Positions 57,482-64,000 of a stretch of 64,000 bases of DNA are shown here, in pieces. Numbering within the stretch: the first letter of the stretch is position 1; every line of letters begins with the position of its first letter. The position numbers and the translations under genes are program-made. The notes under the pieces are model-generated. The model saw only the letters and a program-made list of their open reading frames with translations, had not been told where the DNA came from and did not search any database. The DNA comes from Mycobacterium sp. DL99 (lineage in GTDB: Bacteria > Actinomycetota > Actinomycetes > Mycobacteriales > Mycobacteriaceae). The stretch spans positions 934,108-998,107 of the forward strand of contig NZ_SJOM01000007.1 of the NCBI RefSeq assembly GCF_004762045.1, written 5' to 3'.

Positions 57482-58594
57482 CTAGCCGGCAGGCTCTTGT
57501 TGCGTGGTGCAGTGGATGCCGCCCCCGCCCGCCGCGATGCCGTCGATGTTGATCTGCACGACACGGCGGTCGGGGAAGAGCTGCTCCAATTTCTGCCTGG
57601 CCACGGTGTCCGCTTCCGGATCGCCGAATTCAGGGGCGATCACACCGCTGTTGCAGACGTAGAAGTTGATGTAGCCGGCCGCGAAGTCGTCGGATTCGAA
57701 CTCCGGCCGGACCGTATCGGGGCCATCGATGACCACGACGTCGAGTGGCCGGCCTTTCGCGTCGGTCGCTTGCCTGAGGATGTCGAGATGGCGTGCGGTC
57801 ACGTCGTGGTCCCAGGATGCCGGGTCCGGATCGAATCCGGCAACGACCACCCCGGGCCGGGCGAAGCGCGCATAGAAGTCGGTGTGGCCGTCGGTGATGT
57901 CCTTGCCCGCGATGCCGGGCAGCCAGATGATCTTGTCGAGCCCGAGCAGCGGCCGTAGCTCGTCCTCGACATCGGCTTTCGACCATCGTGGGTTCCGGTT
58001 CGCATTGAGCACGCAACTCTCCGTGATCAGTGCGGTGCCGTCGCCGTCCACCTCGATGCCACCGCCCTCGAGGACGAGGTCGGTGGGTAGCGCCTCGACA
58101 CCGGCCCGGGCCGCCACGAAGTCGGCAACATCGGCGTCGTGATCGAAGTCCTGCTTCTCGCCCCAGCCGTTGAAGTTGAAGTTGACGCCGGCCTTCGTCC
58201 CGTTGCCCTTCACGAACACCGGTCCGGTATCCCGCATCCACAGATCGTCGAGCGGTGCCTCCACCAATTCCACAGTGGGCCCGACAATCTCGCGTGCCAG
58301 ATCGCGGTCCTCGGCGCGGACCAGCATGGTGACCGGCTCGAAGTGTGCGATCGTCCGGGCGATCGTCCCCAGGTTGCGGCGTACCTCGGGCAGCAGCGCG
58401 GCACCCCAGATCGCCTCGCTCGCGCCGAAAGCCATCCAGGTCCGTTTGTGCGGGTCGCCCTCGTCGGGCATCCGCCAGGTGCGTTGATCCCCGCCGGCGG
58501 GGTCACTCTCCTGGCGGGCGGGTTCGGTGCACCCCGCCGCCAGGGCCGCACCGATCACGGCCGCGCCGGACCGGAAGAACTGTCGCCTGAGCAC
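57482..58594 (-). CDS. Agmatine deiminase-family protein with Tat/lipoprotein signal
   Basis: The product is 370 aa. The N-terminus MLRRQFFRSG has a twin-arginine pattern and ends in a lipobox LAAGC (cysteine near residue 22), so it would be exported folded and lipid anchored. Catalytic residues of the peptidyl-arginine-deiminase fold are present: DLWMRDTGP, LEGGGIEVDG, TDGHTD and the final Cys in GGGGIHCTTQQ. Cytoplasmic agmatine deiminases lack such a signal. It would hydrolyse agmatine or a guanidino compound to carbamoyl product and ammonia. Confidence 0.85.
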   Translation of the reverse strand: MLRRQFFRSGAAVIGAALAAGCTEPARQESDPAGGDQRTWRMPDEGDPHKRTWMAFGASEAIWGAALLPEVRRNLGTIARTIAHFEPVTMLVRAEDRDLAREIVGPTVELVEAPLDDLWMRDTGPVFVKGNGTKAGVNFNFNGWGEKQDFDHDADVADFVAARAGVEALPTDLVLEGGGIEVDGDGTALITESCVLNANRNPRWSKADVEDELRPLLGLDKIIWLPGIAGKDITDGHTDFYARFARPGVVVAGFDPDPASWDHDVTARHLDILRQATDAKGRPLDVVVIDGPDTVRPEFESDDFAAGYINFYVCNSGVIAPEFGDPEADTVARQKLEQLFPDRRVVQINIDGIAAGGGGIHCTTQQEPAG

Positions 58595-58603
58595 CGGCGT
58601 CGT

Positions 58604-60157
58604 CTAGCGACCGGGCAGCTTCTGCAGCGCCCGGATCATCGGGGTGAGCGCCTTCTGCCACACCGTCTGCGAGATCCCCAGCGGCGGATCGAGGTTGATC
58701 ACCCGCGCGGTGGAGACGGTCTGGGATTCGGTGTACTTGAGGATCCCGTCGGCGCCATGGCGGCGTCCGACACCGGAGGCCTTCATACCGCCCATCGGGG
58801 CCGCGGTGCTGCCGAACGCCAGGGCGTAGCCCTCGTCGACGTTGACCGTGCCGGAATTGATCCGGGCAGCGATCGCCTCACCCTCGGACTTCGATCCGGC
58901 CCACACACTGGCGTTGAGGCCGTACTCGGTGTCGTTGGCCTTCTCGACGGCCTCGGCAACGGAGTCGACCGGGTAGATCGACACCAGCGGGCCGAAGGTC
59001 TCGTTGCGCGCGCATTCCATCTCGTCGGTGACACCGGTCAGCACGGTCGGCTCGAAGAACAGCGGGCCGATGTCGGGACGCGCATTGCCGCCGGCAACCA
59101 CGGTGGCGCCCTTGGCCTTCGCATCATCGACATGACCGGACACCGTCTTGATCTGATCTTCGGAGATCAGGCTGCCCATGTCGGCGGTGAAGTCGTAGGC
59201 CGCCGACAGGTTCATGTTGCGGACCTGCTCGGCGAACTTGGCGGTGAACTCGTCGGCGACGTCTTTCTCGACGTAGATCCGTTCGATCGAGATGCACAGC
59301 TGACCGGCATTCGAGAAGCAGGCGCGGGTGGCGGCCTTGGCGGCCACCTTCAGGTTGGCGCCCTTGGTGACGATCATCGGGTTCTTGCCGCCGAGTTCGG
59401 CGGAGAAGCCGATCAACCGGCGGCCGCACTGCTCGGCGAGTGCCCGCCCGGTGGCCGTCGAACCCGTGAACATCATGTAGTCGCAGTTCTCGACGATCGC
59501 GGTGCCGACCACCGAACCCGGCCCGGGCACGACCGCGAACAGGTCGCGCGGCAGCCCGGCCTGATACAGCAGTTCGGCGTTGGCCAGCGTGCAGTACGGG
59601 GTCTGGCTGTCCGGCTTGACCACCACCGCATTCCCGGCGAGCAGGGCCGGGATCGAGTCCGAGATCGACAGGGTCATCGGGTAATTCCAGGGCGAGATCA
59701 CGCCGATGACGCCCTTGGGGTGGTGGTTGACCACGGTCTTGACGAATCCCGGCAGTAGACCCTGCACCCGCTTCGTGGACAGCAGCCGGGACGCCTCGCG
59801 GGCGTAGTAGCCCGCGTTCAAGATCATGTCGACGATCTCTTCCTGCGCGGCTGAGCGGGCCTTGCCGGTTTCCGCCTGGGCCACATCCATCAGGAAGTCG
59901 CGATTCTCGGCCAGCAGTGCGCCGAAGCGCTTGATGATGGCCGCGCGCTCCTTGACCGGGCGCTGCGCCCACTGTGCCTGCGCGGCGCGGGCTTTGGCGA
60001 AGGCCGCAGTCACGTCCTCGGCGGTGCCGACCGGGATGGTGGTCAGCTCCTTGCCGGTGAACACCTCATCGATCGGCTTGGACTGCCGGGCTTCGACGTC
60101 GTCGATGGCGACGAGCGCGCGCAGGCGGGCGAAGTCGGCGGCGGACGGAGCGGGCAT
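58604..60157 (-). CDS. gabD2: Succinate-semialdehyde dehydrogenase (NADP+), GabD2
   Basis: The product is 517 aa. The aldehyde-dehydrogenase signatures are ELGGKNPMIV with the general-base Glu, the catalytic Cys in SNAGQLCISIERI, and NAD(P)-binding FTGSTATGRALAEQ. The sequence is close to the mycobacterial GabD2 type. It oxidises succinic semialdehyde to succinate, feeding the TCA cycle. It lies 9 nt before the deiminase, so both may be co-transcribed in polyamine/4-aminobutyrate breakdown. Confidence 0.92.
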   Translation of the reverse strand: MPAPSAADFARLRALVAIDDVEARQSKPIDEVFTGKELTTIPVGTAEDVTAAFAKARAAQAQWAQRPVKERAAIIKRFGALLAENRDFLMDVAQAETGKARSAAQEEIVDMILNAGYYAREASRLLSTKRVQGLLPGFVKTVVNHHPKGVIGVISPWNYPMTLSISDSIPALLAGNAVVVKPDSQTPYCTLANAELLYQAGLPRDLFAVVPGPGSVVGTAIVENCDYMMFTGSTATGRALAEQCGRRLIGFSAELGGKNPMIVTKGANLKVAAKAATRACFSNAGQLCISIERIYVEKDVADEFTAKFAEQVRNMNLSAAYDFTADMGSLISEDQIKTVSGHVDDAKAKGATVVAGGNARPDIGPLFFEPTVLTGVTDEMECARNETFGPLVSIYPVDSVAEAVEKANDTEYGLNASVWAGSKSEGEAIAARINSGTVNVDEGYALAFGSTAAPMGGMKASGVGRRHGADGILKYTESQTVSTARVINLDPPLGISQTVWQKALTPMIRALQKLPGR

Positions 60158-60284
60158 CGGGGACTCCCTACTGGCAAGTAACTAACAGTCAGGCCCAACC
60201 TACTCGGTACCGGCGGTCCGACAAAGGCACAGCTTGTCCGATCTGTTCACGACTCAGGGTGGTCCAGCGTCCTAACCTGCAGGT

Positions 60285-60680
60285 ATGTCGTTGAACCTGA
60301 ACTCGGTCGTCATCGAGATCGTCACCGGAGACCTGCCCCGATCCCTGGACTTCTACCGGCTCCTCGGACTGGCGGTTCCCCAGCCGGACGGGCCGCACGT
60401 CGAGGTGGCGTTGCCCGGCGGAAGCCGGCTCGCGTTCGACACCGAGGAGGTGATCGCCGGAATGCATCCCGGCTGGACACCTCCGACCGGGGCCGGACGG
60501 GTTGCGTTGGCCTTCGGGCTCGACGCTCCCGCCGACGTCGACGAGCTCTACGAGCGGCTCACCGGTGCCGGGTACCCGGGAACGCTCAAACCGTTCGACG
60601 CGCCCTGGGGGCAGCGTTATGCCACCGTCGAAGATCCCGACGGGACCTCGGTGGACCTGTTCGCGGCGTTGGGAAGCTGA
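60285..60680 (+). CDS. VOC-superfamily (glyoxalase/bleomycin-resistance-like) protein
   Basis: The product is 131 aa with two beta-alpha-beta-beta-beta modules: MSLNLNSVVIEIVTGDLPRSLDFYRLLGL and VALAFGLDAPADVDELYERLTGAG, ending in ATVEDPDGTSVDLFA. The terminal glutamate-type metal site is replaced by an Asp/Leu pattern, so metal binding is uncertain. The 3' end overlaps the convergent AraC gene by 64 bp. Confidence 0.88.
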   Translation: MSLNLNSVVIEIVTGDLPRSLDFYRLLGLAVPQPDGPHVEVALPGGSRLAFDTEEVIAGMHPGWTPPTGAGRVALAFGLDAPADVDELYERLTGAGYPGTLKPFDAPWGQRYATVEDPDGTSVDLFAALGS

Positions 60681-61342
60681 CGGAGCTGGGCTAATCCGAC
60701 CCCGGCCAGGGCGCGGACCTCGCGGTGCAGGTGTGGCTGGTCGGCATACCCGGCCTGTGCCGCGACCGTGCCGGCGCTCAGACCGGTGCCGATCAGCCTG
60801 ACCGCGCGACGGAACCGGAGAATGCGGCGCAGCGTCGCCGGCCCGTAGCCGTAGACGGCCGCGCACTGCCGCTGCACCGTCCGGTTCGACCAGCCGACGT
60901 GGCGTGCTGCCGCGGTGACCGATTCGCCGGCCGCCAGCCGGCGCGTGATGTCGTGAAGCGCCGGCAGCGGCCACGGCGCGGTCTCGCCTCGGGGCGGTTG
61001 GGATGCCAGCGTTTCGGCAATCTCTTCGAGTGTGCCGCCCTGGTCGATGCTGTGCAGTTCCCGCAGGTCGACCCGAGTGTCGCACAGTTCGGACGCCGGG
61101 ACGCCGAGCAGGCGAGGCAGGGCCCCCGGCCGAAACCGCAACCCCTGCAATGGATTTCTGCCGCCCGCGGCGATGAACGCCGTGGTGTCGGGGCCGGCGA
61201 CGACGATCGTGTCGTCCATCTGGATCAGGTCCATGCACCCGTCGGGCAGAATCCGGCCGGGTTCGGCCGGCCCGGTACGGACCCACCGGCGCTCCACGAG
61301 TTCGCGCAGGCGCGGCGGCGGATTGTGTTCGCGGTAGCCCAC
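60617..61342 (-). CDS. AraC-family transcriptional regulator
   Basis: The product is 241 aa from GTG (MGYREHNPPPRL). The N-terminal part (about 1-120) resembles the DUF6597-type sensing domain of small AraC proteins (VERRWVRTGPAEPGRILPDGCMDLIQ). The C-terminal AraC HTH has ESVTAAARHVGWSNRTVQRQC and VAAQAGYADQPHLHREV. It is divergent from a TetR gene 42 bp away and overlaps the VOC gene at its 3' end. Confidence 0.88.
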   Translation of the reverse strand: MGYREHNPPPRLRELVERRWVRTGPAEPGRILPDGCMDLIQMDDTIVVAGPDTTAFIAAGGRNPLQGLRFRPGALPRLLGVPASELCDTRVDLRELHSIDQGGTLEEIAETLASQPPRGETAPWPLPALHDITRRLAAGESVTAAARHVGWSNRTVQRQCAAVYGYGPATLRRILRFRRAVRLIGTGLSAGTVAAQAGYADQPHLHREVRALAGVGLAQLRQLPNAANRSTEVPSGSSTVA

Positions 61343-61384
61343 GCCCCCGACGCTACCCGCGCGACCATGCGGTTGAATCGGGGA

Positions 61385-61939
61385 ATGGCCGGGCGACCAC
61401 GCGACACGTCGATCGACGAGCGGGTGCTTGCGGCCACGCGTGAGCTGCTGGTCGAGGTGGGCTGGGACGACTTGAGCGTTCGGTTGGTCGCGGCGCGCTG
61501 CGGGGTGGGCAGGTCCAGCCTGAACCGGCGGTGGGCGTCGAAAGCCGAATTGGTGCTGCATGCGATACTCGGCGAATCACCCGATATGTCACCGTTTTCC
61601 GGTACCGATTTGGCCGGGTGGATCGACTGGGTGGTGCGCGGCAGTCATCAGCTGTTCGTCCGTCCCGATGTGAGTGAGGCGGTGCCCGGGTTGCTGCTGG
61701 CGCTGCGGGAGAACGCCGCGCTGCGAAAGGCGCTGTGGGAGGGGTTCAGTGGGCCGGCTATCGAGATGTTCGCCGACAGGGGATACGGATCGGAGTCCGA
61801 AGCCAGGGCTGCGCTGTCGATGGCGGCCGGGGCGGCGCTGTTCACCACCACGGTGGCGACCGACGACGATTCGCCCGAACTCCAGCAGCAGCTGGTGCGG
61901 TTGCTCAGCCGGGCCCTGGGTGTCTCACCGGCCGAATGA
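61385..61939 (+). CDS. TetR-family transcriptional regulator
   Basis: The product is 184 aa from MAGRPRDTSID (an in-frame ATG at 61367 would give 190 aa). The HTH is LSVRLVAARCGVGRSSLNRRWASKAEL. No ligand-domain signature can be named. The neighbouring AraC gene is divergent. Its stop overlaps the convergent epimerase gene by 15 bp. Confidence 0.88.
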   Translation: MAGRPRDTSIDERVLAATRELLVEVGWDDLSVRLVAARCGVGRSSLNRRWASKAELVLHAILGESPDMSPFSGTDLAGWIDWVVRGSHQLFVRPDVSEAVPGLLLALRENAALRKALWEGFSGPAIEMFADRGYGSESEARAALSMAAGAALFTTTVATDDDSPELQQQLVRLLSRALGVSPAE

Positions 61940-62899
61940 GGCCAAGATGGCTTCCTGCGGCGAACGCCACGCCTCGATACCCAGATCGGCGAGTGTGCTC
62001 CTGTCGTCGGTGGGGGTGGCTGCGGTCAGCAGCAGCGCCGCTTCGTGGCTGATCCCGTCACCGAGCGGCAGCACCCCGCCGAGCAGATCCGAGCACCAGC
62101 CGATGCCGCGGAAAACGCTTCCCGGCAGCGGGATTCGTCGGATCTTGCGCCCGGCGCCTCGTTCGAGCACATCGATCATCTCGTTGAACGACACCATCAC
62201 GCCGCCGCACACATAACGCTTGGGTCCGCGTCCCGGCATCATCAGCCGCTCGTGCACCAGCGCGACATCACGCACGTCGATCATCTGCATGCCGCCGGTC
62301 ATCCGGGGCGCCAGACCGGCTTTGACGATCGGCGCCCACCCCCGCTCGGTGACCCCCGCGGCGGTGAAGTAGGCCGGGCCCACCACGCTCGACGGGTAGG
62401 TGACCACGACCGGGGCCCCGGCATCTTGCAGTCGTCGGGCCACCCGGTCGGCATAGGCCTTGGTCTGGGCGTAGGGGCTGCGGCCCGGCGCCGGCGGGGT
62501 GTCGGCGGAGATCACCCCGTTCGGCGGTGGGAACAGTGAGCTGTAGCTGCTGACCGAGACAATGGGGTCGAGCCCGGCCTCGACGGCGCGGTTCAGCACC
62601 GCTTCGGTGGCGTGTGCATTGATCTCCCACATCAGGCGTTCGCGACGCCGATCGGTCCCGACGATGCCCGCGGCATGGATCAGGGCGTCGCACCCGGACA
62701 GCAGATCCCCGACGGTGCCGCTGTCCCGGATGTCGCCCTCGAGTACGGACATCTCACCGAGTGCGGCGAGGTGGCCGATCACCTCGTCGTCACCGCAACC
62801 CGGTGCGACCAACAGGCGGATGCGATGGCCCACCTCCAGCAGGCGTCGAACGGTGTGGGCCCCGAGATAGCCGGTGCCCCCGGTTACTGCGATATGCAT
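61925..62899 (-). CDS. NAD-dependent epimerase/dehydratase-family (extended SDR) protein
   Basis: The product is 324 aa. NAD-binding TGGTGYLGAH lies at residues 6-15, the catalytic SSYSS and YAQTKAY (YxxxK) follow, and the C-terminal substrate region is variable. It resembles dihydroflavonol reductase/3-beta-hydroxysteroid dehydrogenase-like SDRs. It is divergent from the Old-Yellow-Enzyme gene, 31 bp apart. Confidence 0.9.
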   Translation of the reverse strand: MHIAVTGGTGYLGAHTVRRLLEVGHRIRLLVAPGCGDDEVIGHLAALGEMSVLEGDIRDSGTVGDLLSGCDALIHAAGIVGTDRRRERLMWEINAHATEAVLNRAVEAGLDPIVSVSSYSSLFPPPNGVISADTPPAPGRSPYAQTKAYADRVARRLQDAGAPVVVTYPSSVVGPAYFTAAGVTERGWAPIVKAGLAPRMTGGMQMIDVRDVALVHERLMMPGRGPKRYVCGGVMVSFNEMIDVLERGAGRKIRRIPLPGSVFRGIGWCSDLLGGVLPLGDGISHEAALLLTAATPTDDRSTLADLGIEAWRSPQEAILASFGR

Positions 62900-62930
62900 G
62901 ATCCGTCTCCCGCCTGGCTGCTATATTTCG

Positions 62931-64000
62931 ATGCCAATGGTATCGAAACCGTTCACACCGATGCGGCTGGGGCCGTTGACCCTCAAGAACAGGTTTATCA
63001 AGGCCGCGACGTTCGAGGGCGTCATGCCCCGCGGCCAGGTAACCGATGACCTGATCGACTTCCACACCGAGGTGGCCCGCGGCGGCGCGGCGATGACCAC
63101 CGTCGCCTACTGCGCGATCTCGCCCGGCGGCCGGGTGCATCGCGACACCGTCATCCTCAACGTCGAGACGGTGCCCGCGCTGCGGCGGCTGACCGAAGCG
63201 GTGCACCGGGAGAAGGCACTGGTCTGTGCCCAGATCGGACACGCAGGTCTGGTCGCCAATACGCTGTCCAACCGCGCGCGCTCGCTCGCACCGAGTACCC
63301 GGATCAGTGCGCCGGCAATGGGGCTGGTGAAAGCGGCCGCACCGGAACAGCTCGACACCGTGGTCGACCAGTTCGGCGTGGCCGCCCGCAACGCTGTCGA
63401 GGCGGGGTTCGACGCTGTCGAGATCCACATGGGCCACGGCTACCTGCTGAGTTCGTTCTTCAGCCCCAACCTCAACAAACGTCGCGACGAGTACGGCGGC
63501 AGCACCGCCGGACGCGCAGAACTGGCCCGCCGCGTCGCCGAGCGGGTCCGCGCCGAGGTCGGCGAGTCCATCGCGGTAACCGCGAAATTCAACATGGACG
63601 ACGGTGTGCGCCGCGGCTTCTGGCTCACCGGCAGCCTGCCCACTGCGAAACTGTTGCAGGCCGACGGGCATCTGGACGCCCTGCAACTGACCGGTGGCAG
63701 CTCGCTGCAGAACCCGATGTACTACTTCCGCGGCGATGTACCGCTCGACGAGTTCATCGCCTCCCAGCCCACGGTGGTGGGGTTGGGCCTGCGGATACTC
63801 GGCCCGCGGCTGTTCAAGACCTATCCCTTCGAAGAGGCGTTCTTCCTGCCGCTGGCTCGCCAGTTCCGTGAGGCGCTGACCATGCCGCTCATCCTGTTGG
63901 GCGGCATCAACGAGCTGGCCACTGTGCAGACGGCACTCGACGAGAGCTTCGAGTTCGTCGCGATGGCCCGGGCGCTGCTGCGAGATCCCGCTCTGGTCAA
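62931..64000 (+). CDS. NADH:flavin oxidoreductase/Old Yellow Enzyme family protein (cut by window end)
   Basis: About 356 codons are visible from MPMVSKPFTP and the frame is open to the edge. The FMN-barrel signatures are LGPLTLKNRFIKAATFEG, the substrate-binding HAGLVANTLS and EIHMGHGYLLSSFFSPNLNKRRDEYGGS. Members reduce enones with NAD(P)H. The regulator and epimerase beside it suggest a small catabolic set. The missing C-terminus prevents naming. Confidence 0.88.
   Translation, partial: MPMVSKPFTPMRLGPLTLKNRFIKAATFEGVMPRGQVTDDLIDFHTEVARGGAAMTTVAYCAISPGGRVHRDTVILNVETVPALRRLTEAVHREKALVCAQIGHAGLVANTLSNRARSLAPSTRISAPAMGLVKAAAPEQLDTVVDQFGVAARNAVEAGFDAVEIHMGHGYLLSSFFSPNLNKRRDEYGGSTAGRAELARRVAERVRAEVGESIAVTAKFNMDDGVRRGFWLTGSLPTAKLLQADGHLDALQLTGGSSLQNPMYYFRGDVPLDEFIASQPTVVGLGLRILGPRLFKTYPFEEAFFLPLARQFREALTMPLILLGGINELATVQTALDESFEFVAMARALLRDPALV

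Noticed and set aside
58139..59758. A 539-codon plus-strand frame
   Set aside because: Antisense to gabD2 and the deiminase gene; composition is that of a shadow.

Overview
The window is high-GC actinobacterial DNA and almost certainly comes from a Mycobacterium/Mycolicibacterium. Several blocks match gene orders I know from M. tuberculosis: thiC-thiD-hydrolase-membrane protein (Rv0423c-Rv0420c), xthA-GNAT-def-DUF3263-virR-sodC-glutamate-cysteine ligase-Lon-domain protein (Rv0427c-Rv0434), and the divergent echA19/fadD19 pair (Rv3516/Rv3515c). These names come from recalled family knowledge; no database was searched. Other mycobacterial signs are a KstR box, an SOS-type box, TIGR00027 methyltransferases, many GTG starts, ATGA/GTGA gene overlaps and repeated tail-to-tail gene overlaps. 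I saw no rRNA, tRNA or CRISPR.

Layout. 1-6.8 kb: edge of a probable DUF222/HNH gene with an SOS-like box, two small membrane proteins, a tandem-domain TetR regulator, a Baeyer-Villiger-type monooxygenase with a DoxX-like protein, a 165-bp tandem duplication, a DUF5996 gene and a P450/DUF3303 pair. 6.8-10.5 kb: a thiamine operon behind a TPP riboswitch (thiC, thiD, hydrolase, septum-formation-like protein). 10.7-14.9 kb: an MFS exporter, a GYPQ-repeat membrane protein, a methyltransferase and a LOG-family protein. 14.8-20.8 kb: a tightly overlapping five-gene operon with a MoxR-like AAA+ ATPase, a fused metallopeptidase/von Willebrand A protein, two unrecognised proteins and a PaaK/LuxE-like adenylating enzyme; this is the best candidate for an undescribed system. 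20.9-28.1 kb: the xthA-to-Lon-domain core with a lipoprotein and a tandem Lrp inserted. 28.1-31.2 kb: a response regulator and histidine kinase placed tail to tail, plus a PAP2 phosphatase. 31.2-38.3 kb: a methyltransferase and a complete six-gene Mrp (Mnh) cation/proton antiporter operon.

38.4-47.5 kb is more accessory: an FAD monooxygenase, an AbiEi/DUF559 gene bounded by two copies of a 68-bp hairpin repeat, an ArsB/NhaD-type permease with a CBS protein, a NarL-type two-component system, a DUF1707 protein, SRPBCC proteins with a TetR, and a 395-bp inverted-repeat element. 47.5-52.1 kb: the KstR-type sterol side-chain locus (echA19-like, fadD19, nitronate monooxygenase) and a methyltransferase. 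52.1-57.5 kb: an acyl-CoA ligase, a frameshifted PHA synthase, a depolymerase-like hydrolase and a divergent PucR-type regulator. 57.5-64 kb: a Tat-lipoprotein agmatine deiminase, gabD2, a VOC protein, AraC and TetR regulators, an epimerase and a truncated Old-Yellow-Enzyme gene.

Much of the window deals with lipid, sterol and redox metabolism. Most sets are operons joined by 1-11 nt overlaps, and many have a dedicated one-component regulator beside them.
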